This document shows positions 8,349 to 16,352 of a stretch of 64,000 nt of DNA, piece after piece. The stretch covers positions 296,563-360,562 of the forward strand of contig NZ_KB898665.1 of the NCBI RefSeq assembly GCF_000377765.1, read 5' to 3'. Each line of letters begins with the position of its first letter. The stretch's first letter is position 1. Below the pieces are notes generated by a model. It was not told where the DNA came from and ran no database searches. It saw only the letters and a program-made list of their open reading frames with translations. Position numbers and translations under genes: made by a program. Source of the DNA: Gracilibacillus lacisalsi DSM 19029. GTDB taxonomy: Bacteria > Bacillota > Bacilli > Bacillales > Amphibacillaceae.

Positions 8349-9353
8349 TCACGATAGTTCCTTCACACTTTGTCTTTCTACTATTTCATGAGGAAATATA
8401 CGACTTTCTACAGATCTATTTGATTCCATCATTTCAAATACGAGTTCAGCTGATTTCTTTCCCATTTCTACTAAAGGCTGTGCGACAGTTGTTAAAGGTG
8501 GTGTACTCATTTCTGCTATTCTGAGATTATCATAGCCAATTACCGACAACTGATCAGGTACATGGATGTTCATTTTATAAGCAGCTGAAAGGATACCTAA
8601 TGCCACTTCATCACTGGCTGCAAAAACAGCCGTCATTTCCGGAAACTGGTCAATCAGTTTATGAAAACCATTTACGCCATCCTCAAAATTAAAGCCTTCT
8701 GTTACAATCCATTCATCTTTTACTGATAATTCATACGCTTTCATTGCTGCCATAAACCCATCAATCCTTGGTTGACCAGCTATGATGTCCCCTCTTCTCC
8801 CACTAATCATGCCAATTTTTCGATGACCTTTTTTAATTAGATATTCTGTTGCGCTGTATGCAGCACGACGGTCACTTACTTTGACATATGGTACAGGGAA
8901 ATCAAAGGATTCAGTAGATAGCAGTACCATCGGTATATCCATATCCTTAATGATTTGATAATAGTCTTTCTTAAGCACTTCACTCGTAAAGACGATACCA
9001 TCGATCTGCTTTTCTTTTAATACTTGTAAGTATTGCCTCGTTTTTTGCCCTTGGGATTCCGTGTGACAAACGATGACACTAGAACCATAATCATGGGTAA
9101 CATGTTCAATCCCACTAATGAACTCGGACATTAGCATACTAGAAATCTCTGGAACTAATACTCCTATTGTATGAGTACGTTTACTAATTAATCCTCGAGC
9201 TAACCCGTTCGGATGATAACCAAGTTCTTGTATAACTTGTAGAACTTTTTGTTCTGTCTCTTTCGAATAGCCTGGTTTATTATTTACAATCCTTGAAACG
9301 GTTGCAATAGATACATTTGCTTTTTTGGCTACATCCTTAATTGTAATTGTCAT
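8349..9353 (-). CDS. LacI-family transcriptional regulator of the alpha-glucoside operon
   Basis: A 334-residue repressor. Residues 3-50 contain the LacI helix-turn-helix and hinge (IKDVAKKANVSIATVSRIVN) and the rest is a periplasmic-binding-like effector domain with the usual HRKIGMISG and AVFAASDEVALGIL motifs. It lies immediately upstream of, and in the same direction as, the ABC and glucosidase genes. Matching GTAAACGTTTAC operators occur before its own start and before the binding protein, which argues for autoregulation and local control. The inducer is probably the imported oligosaccharide or its product; not shown by sequence. Confidence 0.93.
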   Translation of the reverse strand: MTITIKDVAKKANVSIATVSRIVNNKPGYSKETEQKVLQVIQELGYHPNGLARGLISKRTHTIGVLVPEISSMLMSEFISGIEHVTHDYGSSVIVCHTESQGQKTRQYLQVLKEKQIDGIVFTSEVLKKDYYQIIKDMDIPMVLLSTESFDFPVPYVKVSDRRAAYSATEYLIKKGHRKIGMISGRRGDIIAGQPRIDGFMAAMKAYELSVKDEWIVTEGFNFEDGVNGFHKLIDQFPEMTAVFAASDEVALGILSAAYKMNIHVPDQLSVIGYDNLRIAEMSTPPLTTVAQPLVEMGKKSAELVFEMMESNRSVESRIFPHEIVERQSVKELS

Positions 9354-9375
9354 GTTCGATACTCCTTCTAAACCC

Positions 9376-9389
9376 CGTAAACGTTTACG
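9376..9389. promoter_or_regulatory. LacI-family operator before the regulator gene
   Basis: CGTAAACGTTTACG is a perfect 14-bp palindrome sharing the core of the two operators at 8285 and 8314. It sits 23 bp upstream of the regulator's ATG, so autorepression is likely. Confidence 0.85.
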
Positions 9390-9555
9390 TAAATTATAAT
9401 AGCATGGAAAGAAAGGGATTTCAATATTAAATTTTGAATTGTTTATTTTATCTTATTCTCCATATGCGTTTCACTAACTACTTCATCTATGCAACTTCAA
9501 ACGTAGTAATTTGTTTTTGATATAAATTGCTTGAGTGTATTTTACGTTTAAAAAT

Positions 9556-9578
9556 GCATAGAGGTATGCCCTCTATGC
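9556..9578 (-). terminator. terminator of the amino-acid ABC operon
   Basis: GCATAGAGG (9556-9564) pairs with CCTCTATGC (9570-9578). On the minus strand the stem is followed by ATTTTTAAA, just after the ATPase gene. Confidence 0.8.
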
Positions 9579-9603
9579 GATTTGTTAACTGTCCTATTTA
9601 ATT

Positions 9604-10332
9604 TTACAACACTTTCGACAAAAACGCTTGAGTTCTTTCGTTTTGCGGATGATTAAATAATTCATCTGGTGTTCCTTGTTCGACGATAAAACCTTCGTCC
9701 ATAAAGATGACACGATCGGCAACTTCCTTGGCGAATCCCATTTCATGTGTCACAATAATCATCGTCATACCTTCTTCAGCCAAATCTTTCATAACCTGAA
9801 GGACTTCTCCGACCATTTCAGGGTCTAGAGCCGAAGTAGGCTCGTCAAACAACATAATGTGCGGTTCCATAGCTAAAGCACGAGCAATAGCTACCCGTTG
9901 TTTTTGCCCGCCAGACAAGTTATCAGGATATACCTCGGCTTTGTCTACCAATCCAACTTTATCAAGTAACTGTGTTCCTAATTCATTTGCTTCTGATTCT
10001 GTTTTGCCTTTTAATTTTTTTGGTCCCAACGTAATGTTTTCCATTACCGTCATATGTGGGAACAAATTGAATTGTTGGAACACCATTCCCATTCTTTGGC
10101 GCAACTCATTAATATTAGTTTTGGGAGCAGTAAGGTTGTCCCCTTCGATCAAAATATCGCCACCTGTTGGTTCCTCTAACAGGTTCATGCAACGTAAAAG
10201 TGTACTTTTCCCTGAACCTGAAGGACCGATAACACACACTACTTCTTGTGATTGAACATCGATATTTATATCTTTCAGAACCTCTAACTTACCAAATGAT
10301 TTCTTAAGATTTTGTACTTCAATCATTCTCAT
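9604..10332 (-). CDS. polar amino-acid ABC transporter ATPase (GlnQ/ArtM type)
   Basis: A 242-residue ATPase with Walker [10 protein letters not shown] near residue 37, Q-loop in [15 protein letters not shown], signature LSGGQKQR, Walker [14 protein letters not shown] and the switch His in VTHEMGFA. This is the conserved form of polar amino-acid importers for glutamine, arginine or cystine. Its ATG overlaps the stop of the permease gene (ATGA), so translation is coupled. It powers the permease at 10329 and the binding protein at 11302. Confidence 0.95.
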   Translation of the reverse strand: MRMIEVQNLKKSFGKLEVLKDINIDVQSQEVVCVIGPSGSGKSTLLRCMNLLEEPTGGDILIEGDNLTAPKTNINELRQRMGMVFQQFNLFPHMTVMENITLGPKKLKGKTESEANELGTQLLDKVGLVDKAEVYPDNLSGGQKQRVAIARALAMEPHIMLFDEPTSALDPEMVGEVLQVMKDLAEEGMTMIIVTHEMGFAKEVADRVIFMDEGFIVEQGTPDELFNHPQNERTQAFLSKVL

Positions 10333-10982
10333 GCGACATCTAATCTCCTTTCAAGCCAACGAGCGAATAGGCTTAATGAATAAATAATGACAAAATATAG
10401 TACTCCAACTGCGAATAATATTTCGAAAGCACGGTAATTAGCTGCATAAATCGATTGGCCAGATAAAGTAAGCTCGGCTAACCCAATGGCAGAAAGGAGT
10501 GAAGTATCTTTAATACTTACAATAAATTGGTTGACAATTGCGGGGATCATGCGCTTTATTGCTTGAGGTAAGATGATTAAACGCATCGTTTGTGCATAAG
10601 AAAAGCCAATTGTTCTTCCGGCTTCCATTTGTCCTTTATCGATAGAATTTATTCCAGCACGGAAAATTTCGACTAAATAGGCTGCAGCATTGACCGTTAT
10701 CGCAATCACACCTGCGGAAAACGCTGTTAAATCAATATCGATTACACTTGGTAAACCAAAATAAATAAATAATATTTGGACGAGTAATGGTGTTCCACGA
10801 ATGATATCTACAAAAGCAGTGGAAAATCCCCTTAAGATTCTACTCTTTGTTATACTACATACACCTAATATCAATCCAATAAACATGGCAAGAATAAGTG
10901 ATATAACTGTAATTTCTATTGTTACACCCATCCCTCTTAATAGAGTGGGTAATCCCTCAAGAATAACCTCTATAGTTTCCAT
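10329..10982 (-). CDS. polar amino-acid ABC transporter permease
   Basis: A HisM/GlnP-type permease with about five helices and the EAA-like loop [21 protein letters not shown]. An upstream in-frame ATG at 11084 would add 34 residues, but that extension is encoded by a repeat element inserted in the spacer. The ATG at 10982 ([15 protein letters not shown]) has an AGAGGG ribosome site and matches the family start. It forms the pore with the coupled ATPase. The specific amino acid is unresolved. Confidence 0.93.
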   Translation of the reverse strand: METIEVILEGLPTLLRGMGVTIEITVISLILAMFIGLILGVCSITKSRILRGFSTAFVDIIRGTPLLVQILFIYFGLPSVIDIDLTAFSAGVIAITVNAAAYLVEIFRAGINSIDKGQMEAGRTIGFSYAQTMRLIILPQAIKRMIPAIVNQFIVSIKDTSLLSAIGLAELTLSGQSIYAANYRAFEILFAVGVLYFVIIYSLSLFARWLERRLDVA

Positions 10983-10998
10983 AATAACTGGTATCCCT

Positions 10999-11247
10999 CT
11001 TTCTTTTAGAAAAGCGCAGAGCGTCCATTTAGAAACGTAGTGACTGGAGTGAATCAACTGAGATAAAGGAATCACGGTGAGCAAGTGACGCGATGATGAC
11101 TTTCACCTAAAGGTATAAGTGCGACTAAGCCTCTGGTTTCACCAATCGGCAAGTCTTCTTTATCGTAGGGCGATTCGTGAAGTCGCCTAGTTTCTGGGCG
11201 CTCGGAGCTAGACATCTACGCTAATTTTATACTTTCTTTTAGAAAAG
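10999..11247 (-). repeat. small non-coding repeat element bounded by 16-bp direct repeats
   Basis: The 16-bp sequence CTTTCTTTTAGAAAAG occurs at 10999-11014 and again, identically, at 11232-11247. Between them lie about 217 bp rich in short inverted repeats (for example around 11160-11210) with no coding potential and higher GC than the surroundings. Removing one copy plus the interior leaves the binding-protein terminator hairpin joined directly to the permease ribosome site, a normal operon spacer. The interior resembles dispersed intergenic repeats of Bacillaceae (GTCTAGCTCC on the minus strand), but that family assignment is from memory. Confidence 0.65.
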
Positions 11248-11275
11248 GTGTGACAAGAAGCGCCACACCTTTTTA
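11245..11275 (-). terminator. intra-operon hairpin after the amino-acid binding protein gene
   Basis: AAGGTGTG and CACACCTT arms enclose about 11 nt. It lies between the binding-protein and permease genes, so it probably acts as a partial terminator or mRNA stabiliser. Confidence 0.7.
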
Positions 11276-11301
11276 TTGAATCATAATTTTTACGTTAATG
11301 A

Positions 11302-12105
11302 TTATTCAGAAAAATATTCGCTATAAAGCTCGTCAAACTCACCACTATCTTTGAGCTCTTGAAGACCTGTGTTGATTTTTTCTACTAGTTCTTCACTTCC
11401 TTTAGAAATGGCTACTCCATAGTCCTCACTTGGATACTTATCACCAACTAAGCGAAGTTCTGAATCTTCGCCATCCTGGTTGATTTTATAGGCAACACTA
11501 GGATAATCATTAATGACCGCATCGGCATTACCGTTTTCTAATTCCATATACATGGTCGCATCGTCTTGCAGTTTCGTTACCTCACCGTTATATTCTTCAG
11601 CCAGTTCGTTGGCTAATTCTAAACTGGATGTCCCTTGTTTTGCTACAATGGTTTTGCCTTCTAAATCTGCTTCTTCTTCAATATCACTATCTTCTAACGT
11701 AATTAAAGATAAACCAGATTCAAAATATGGATCGGAGAAATGGACAACTTCTAAACGATCCTCTCTAATTCCGATAGCTGATACGGCTGCGTCGACTTGA
11801 TTCGCTTGAAGTGCTGGGATAATACCATCAAATTTCATGATCTCCCAGTTAACAGCCAAATCTGCCTTCTCAGCAATCGCCTCCACTAGCTCTACGTCAA
11901 AACCAGTTAATTCATCATCTACTTTATATTCAAATGGTGGATAGTCTTGCACCACAGCAACGGTAATCTCTTCTTTTGCTTCATCCGAAGCGTTACTATT
12001 ATCTTCGTCACCTGTTCCACACCCTGCTAATGCAAATGCAATAATACCAACTAAAGCAATCATGACGATTTTATTAGCAAATGTGTCCTTCTTTTGTTTA
12101 TTCAT
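11302..12105 (-). CDS. polar amino-acid-binding lipoprotein of an ABC importer
   Basis: About 267 residues. The start at 12105 (MNKQKKDTF) has a GGGAGG ribosome site; an upstream GTG would lie over that site. The signal sequence ends in ALAGC, a lipobox, followed by an acidic Asp/Glu/Asn linker. The body is a family 3 solute-binding protein (VVQDYPPFEYKVDDELTGFDVEL and AVSAIGIREDRLEVVHFSDPY). It feeds the permease and ATPase genes downstream. Ligand is a polar amino acid of unknown identity. Confidence 0.93.
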   Translation of the reverse strand: MNKQKKDTFANKIVMIALVGIIAFALAGCGTGDEDNSNASDEAKEEITVAVVQDYPPFEYKVDDELTGFDVELVEAIAEKADLAVNWEIMKFDGIIPALQANQVDAAVSAIGIREDRLEVVHFSDPYFESGLSLITLEDSDIEEEADLEGKTIVAKQGTSSLELANELAEEYNGEVTKLQDDATMYMELENGNADAVINDYPSVAYKINQDGEDSELRLVGDKYPSEDYGVAISKGSEELVEKINTGLQELKDSGEFDELYSEYFSE

Positions 12106-12472
12106 CAAGAATAAGCCTCCCACAAAAATTATTTGTTATCAAACGACTCTATCTATTTTATCGATATATTTAGATAGATCCAAATTACAATAATATTTGT
12201 TTATCATGATATGTTCATGTTTAGTCAGTTATGATGATTTATATGGTAGATTTTGCAGATATCCTCAGAGAGAGTTAGATATACTGGCATATCCTCTAAT
12301 ATTGAAGTAGGAGTAGGTATAACGTTTTCTCATATTTTACTTTATAAAGAAATACTATTAAAGAAAGTGGTGATAGTGAATAACACGGTTAGATTCACTA
12401 AATGCTCTAAGTTTACTATTATTAACAAAATGGATACAATAATTGCAAAAGGGAGAGGGAGAGTGATAGTAA
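12106..12472. promoter_or_regulatory. divergent spacer between amino-acid importer and pepF
   Basis: This 367-bp spacer must hold promoters for both directions. The clearest structure is an inverted repeat TCTATCTA (12148-12155) with TAGATAGA (12171-12178), about 43 bp upstream of the binding-protein start; it could be an operator or leader hairpin. An open frame at 12253-12564 overlaps the start of pepF in another frame and has no family features. Confidence 0.4.
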
Positions 12473-14278
12473 ATGAAATATATGAATACCTGGAACCTAG
12501 AAACAATTTTCACTGGCGGTACGAAATCCCAGGAACTACAAACGAAATTAACCGATATACATAAACATATAAATGAATACCAATCACTATTAACTAAATG
12601 GAATCATCGCCCAAAAACAGTAGATACATTTAAAACAATCTTAGATAAACAAGAGACTATTGAAAATGGATTATCCCAAGCTGCGACCTTTGTACAAATG
12701 TGGCATGATGCTTATATGAATGATGAACATGCCAATGTTGTAAAAGGACAAATTATGGAGCTGTATAGTGAGGTACAAAAGGCTACCAACACCTTTACGA
12801 AACAAATAGTTGAAATTGCAGAGGATGATTGGCAGCAACTATTAGAAGATAAAGATTTAAGTGAAGTTGCTTTTGCCTTAAATGAAATACGGAATAAAGG
12901 AAAACGTCTACTATCTGAAGACGAAGAAGAGCTAATTGCAGAGCTGAATAAAGATGGTTTGGCAGCATGGAGCGATTTATATGATACAGTCGTTTCGATT
13001 ATGACGATTCCATTTACGGATTATAAAGGGAACACTACCGAACTATCTGTAGGCCAAGCAATGAATAGAATGTATGCTGATCCAGATCCTAAAGTGAGGA
13101 AGCAAATATTTGAAAATTGGGAAACGGCCTGGTCGAAGAATGGTCCCATTTTTGCTGATATTTTAAATCATTTAGATGGCTATCGGATTACATTACAAAA
13201 CAAACATCAATATCAACACCACTTAGAAGAGCCTTTAGAATATAATCGGATGACCGAAGATTCTCTAAATGCGATGTGGTCAGCTGTTGCCAATAATAAG
13301 CAGCCATTCCTTGATTTTATCAGTCAAAAGGCAAAGCTATTAGGTATGGAGAAACTAGGTTGGCAGGATGTTGATGCTCCAATTGCTTTAGGTGATGTGA
13401 AGCCAACCGATTTTACATATGATCAAGCTTGTGACTTTGTCATTGATAACTTTGCCTCCTTTGGTCCAAAACTTGCTGATTTCGCCAAGCATGCATTAGA
13501 AAATCGTTGGGTCGAGGCCGAGAATAGACCAAATAAGCGACCGGGTGGATATTGTACGAGTCTGCCAGAGTTCAATGAATCACGTATTTTTATGACATTT
13601 ACTGGTTCATCCTCTGATACAAGTACTTTAGCACATGAATTAGGTCATGCATTCCATAGCTATGTGATGAAAGATCTGCCAGCATTGAATCGAAACTATG
13701 CCATGAACGTCGCAGAAACAGCTAGTACGTTTGCAGAAACAATTATTAATAACGCAACGATTAAAAACGCAAAGACTGAGGAAGAAAAGATCGCATTATT
13801 AAACACGAAACTAGAAAATGCTACAGCCATGTTCATGAACATTCATGCTCGTTTCTTATTTGAAAACGCCTTTTATCAAGAACGCGCCAACGGTGTTGTG
13901 TCGGAAAAACGATTAAATGAATTAATGGTAGAAGCACAGAAGGAAGCATATGGGGATAGCTTAGCTAACTACCATCCACACTTCTGGAGTAGTAAGTTGC
14001 ACTTCTTTATTGATGATATACCATTCTACAACTTCCCCTATACATTCGGATTCTTATTCAGCTTAGGCATCTATGCGAAATACTTAGAATCCCCTGAAGG
14101 CTTCGAAGATAGATATATTGCCTTATTACGTGATACTGGGTCAAGGAAGGTGGAAGACCTTGCAAAGAAACATCTTGGTGCGGATATTACGAAAGAAGAT
14201 TTTTGGGCAGCTGGTATTCAATTAATGGCGAAGGATGCTGAAGAATTTATGCGATTAACAGAGAAGATCGAGCATTAA
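12473..14278 (+). CDS. pepF: M3-family oligoendopeptidase F
   Basis: A 601-residue cytoplasmic zinc metallopeptidase, the usual length for PepF. Residues 388-392 are HELGH, the zinc and catalytic motif, preceded by SSDTSTLA and followed by the third ligand Glu in MNVAETASTFAE. The N-terminal helical oligopeptidase F domain spans roughly residues 115-180. It hydrolyses short peptides. A GGGAGAG site lies upstream of the ATG; a second in-frame ATG three codons later is also possible. A short hairpin follows at 14301. Confidence 0.95.
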   Translation: MKYMNTWNLETIFTGGTKSQELQTKLTDIHKHINEYQSLLTKWNHRPKTVDTFKTILDKQETIENGLSQAATFVQMWHDAYMNDEHANVVKGQIMELYSEVQKATNTFTKQIVEIAEDDWQQLLEDKDLSEVAFALNEIRNKGKRLLSEDEEELIAELNKDGLAAWSDLYDTVVSIMTIPFTDYKGNTTELSVGQAMNRMYADPDPKVRKQIFENWETAWSKNGPIFADILNHLDGYRITLQNKHQYQHHLEEPLEYNRMTEDSLNAMWSAVANNKQPFLDFISQKAKLLGMEKLGWQDVDAPIALGDVKPTDFTYDQACDFVIDNFASFGPKLADFAKHALENRWVEAENRPNKRPGGYCTSLPEFNESRIFMTFTGSSSDTSTLAHELGHAFHSYVMKDLPALNRNYAMNVAETASTFAETIINNATIKNAKTEEEKIALLNTKLENATAMFMNIHARFLFENAFYQERANGVVSEKRLNELMVEAQKEAYGDSLANYHPHFWSSKLHFFIDDIPFYNFPYTFGFLFSLGIYAKYLESPEGFEDRYIALLRDTGSRKVEDLAKKHLGADITKEDFWAAGIQLMAKDAEEFMRLTEKIEH

Positions 14279-14300
14279 TTCATTTATCGTTTTGCATTTA

Positions 14301-14326
14301 GTGGAGATATATACTTGTATCTCCAC
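14301..14326 (+). terminator. hairpin after pepF
   Basis: GTGGAGATA pairs with TATCTCCAC. There is little T-run, so termination strength is uncertain. Confidence 0.5.
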
Positions 14327-14366
14327 TATGTATCATTCTTACTAAGGTTTGCGTATTTCCTCTTCT

Positions 14367-15035
14367 CTAATTGTGCAAAACTTGGGCAAGTTCTTTTAAA
14401 GAATGGTACTGTCTAATTTGATAGTTCCTTCCTTCTTTATTTAAGTATCCTTTATCACAAAATTGTCTCAGCACATGCTGCAGGTGTCTGTAGGATACTC
14501 CTAAATAATCACAAACTGTAACATGTCTTTCCTTATAAACCCCTTGATCGGCGGTTTGCAAAATAAAATCAGCCAGCCTGTTTTCCAATGGGAATGCTAA
14601 GCTTTGTGTATACTTAGCCGCCATCTCTGTTGCCTTTACACTTAAAAACTTGGTTAATTCACGTAGAAATTTCGCATCTTCGAGCAATTGTTTGCGATAG
14701 TAATAGATCGGAAGTGCAAAACAAATCGTCTTCGTTGAAGCTTGAATCCCTTTTGTATAATAGACATCATGTAATAACTCCATTTCCCCAATGTATTCAT
14801 TGGCATTGATAAAATTTATTAATGATACCTTTCCATTTTGATGGGTTATGTAAATCTTTGCTTTCCCCTCGATTACATAGAAAAGAAAATCTGGTCTCAT
14901 GCTTTCTTGAATAATCCAATCATTACGTTGATATTCATGTACTTCGATAAAGTCCTCCACTGAAAAGGAAAATAAATGCGCAATAGAGTGCTCTTCTAAA
15001 TAAACCTGCTTTTTCTTCCCTTTATATTTTTTCAT
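14367..15035 (-). CDS. yeiL: Crp/Fnr-family regulator, YeiL-like
   Basis: A 222-residue regulator with an N-terminal cyclic-nucleotide-binding-like beta barrel (LFYVIEGKAKIYITHQNGKVSLINF) and a C-terminal winged helix. Its collinear similarity to E. coli YeiL includes SFPLENRLADFIL and YLGVSYRHLQHVLRQF. It lacks the four-Cys iron-sulfur pattern of Fnr. It is divergent from an MFS transporter across an 82-bp gap holding two perfect palindromes, so local control of the transporter is a reasonable inference. Effector unknown. Confidence 0.85.
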   Translation of the reverse strand: MKKYKGKKKQVYLEEHSIAHLFSFSVEDFIEVHEYQRNDWIIQESMRPDFLFYVIEGKAKIYITHQNGKVSLINFINANEYIGEMELLHDVYYTKGIQASTKTICFALPIYYYRKQLLEDAKFLRELTKFLSVKATEMAAKYTQSLAFPLENRLADFILQTADQGVYKERHVTVCDYLGVSYRHLQHVLRQFCDKGYLNKEGRNYQIRQYHSLKELAQVLHN

Positions 15036-15053
15036 CTATTCACCTCAAAATAA

Positions 15054-15095
15054 GAGATATCTCCTATTATTTCTTTATACCTCCATGATATCATG
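15054..15095. promoter_or_regulatory. paired palindromes in the yeiL-MFS divergent promoter
   Basis: GAGATATCTC (15054-15063) and CATGATATCATG (15084-15095) are perfect palindromes with centres about 31 bp apart, sharing the GATATC core. They are candidate binding sites for the YeiL-like protein. Confidence 0.55.
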
Positions 15096-15117
15096 CATTT
15101 CATGAGGAGGATATATA

Positions 15118-16284
15118 ATGAATACACAACGCTGGATGAGCTTGCATTTTTTTAGTTTCTTTTTAACATGGGGGATTTTTCTACCTTATTGGTCAGGTTG
15201 GATGATTCAAACAAAAGGGATATCTGTTTCTGAAGCTAGTTTGATCATGAGCTTAGGCTTGGTTGCAAGAGGGCTTTCAACTCTATTTGCCTTTCCTTAT
15301 TTATCAGCGAAGGTAAGCAGTAAGAGGTTATTAAACATCATGGCAATTGGTACACTAGTTGCTATTGTCTATTATATACCGTCGAACTCGTTTGTCAGTT
15401 TGTTAATAGCAACCATTATTTTGCATCTATTTTATCCTATTTTGATGCCTGCGTTAGACAGTGTGGCAGGTGTCTTGGTTCAAAGCAAACAATTACAGCA
15501 TTATGGAAGAAGTCGTCAATGGGGCTCTATTGGTTTTGTTTCCGTTGGGATGGTTTTGACCATTTTTACCGGATGGTTTGGCGATGAAATCATCTTGTGG
15601 GCACTATTACTTGGCATAATCGGATTCATGTCTCTTCAATTTATGCAAACACCAGATATCTTAGCGGAAAAGCCACCAAAAAACCAAACAAAAAAAGAAG
15701 GCATCCTACAATTATTCCGTATCAAACACTTCCCTTTGGTACTTATTATCGTTATTTTATTGCAAGCGGCACATGCAACCTATTACAACTATGGCTATAT
15801 ATTCTTACAAGAAATTCAAGCACCAACATACCTGATTGGTTTTATTATTAATATTGCTGTGATTGCAGAAATCATCTTCTTTTCCCTTGCAGATAAGAAA
15901 TTCGATAAATTCTCTATCGGAGCTTTACTTACTATTGCGGCAATTGGTTCATCTGCGCGTTGGATATTAGTTTTTGCTTTTCCGAATGTAATTGTTTTCT
16001 GTATCGCGCAAACGTTACACGCATTATCGTTTGCGATGGCACATTACGCTTTTATGAAATACTTAATCCAAAACATTCCACATCTACAGATAGCAAAAGC
16101 ACAAGGTATCTACTCTGCGTTAGCACTTAGCTGGAGTACCGCTATATTCACTATTTTAGGTGGCTATTTATACGAGATAGAGCCGAGATTGTCCTTTATT
16201 GGAATGATTTTATGTACGATTCCTGCGATGTTGCTTGCGCTTATGTACCGAAGATTGGAAAATAGAAAGGACATTTCGATTTAG
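15118..16284 (+). CDS. MFS transporter, HcaT-like
   Basis: A 388-residue protein with twelve predicted helices. The N-terminal FFLTWGIFLPYWSGWM and the HYGRSRQWGSIGFVSVG segment near residue 127 are typical of the MFS_1-like group that includes the 3-phenylpropionate permease HcaT and nucleoside-type permeases. An AGGAGG site precedes the ATG. It is transcribed away from the YeiL-type regulator. Substrate and direction of transport are unknown. Confidence 0.85.
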   Translation: MNTQRWMSLHFFSFFLTWGIFLPYWSGWMIQTKGISVSEASLIMSLGLVARGLSTLFAFPYLSAKVSSKRLLNIMAIGTLVAIVYYIPSNSFVSLLIATIILHLFYPILMPALDSVAGVLVQSKQLQHYGRSRQWGSIGFVSVGMVLTIFTGWFGDEIILWALLLGIIGFMSLQFMQTPDILAEKPPKNQTKKEGILQLFRIKHFPLVLIIVILLQAAHATYYNYGYIFLQEIQAPTYLIGFIINIAVIAEIIFFSLADKKFDKFSIGALLTIAAIGSSARWILVFAFPNVIVFCIAQTLHALSFAMAHYAFMKYLIQNIPHLQIAKAQGIYSALALSWSTAIFTILGGYLYEIEPRLSFIGMILCTIPAMLLALMYRRLENRKDISI

Positions 16285-16305
16285 CACTTTCTCATATCCA
16301 AAAGA

Positions 16306-16335
16306 CAAGCTGCCCCAAATCATGGAGGCAGCTTG
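16306..16335. terminator. terminator between convergent MFS and M6 protease genes
   Basis: CAAGCTGCC pairs with GGCAGCTTG; moderately T-rich on both sides. Likely serves both convergent genes. Confidence 0.7.
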
Positions 16336-16352
16336 ATTTATAGAATCTTCCG

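Noticed and set aside
12253..12564. Open frame upstream of and overlapping pepF
   Set aside because: No ribosome site, low-complexity translation, overlaps the well-supported pepF start in another frame.
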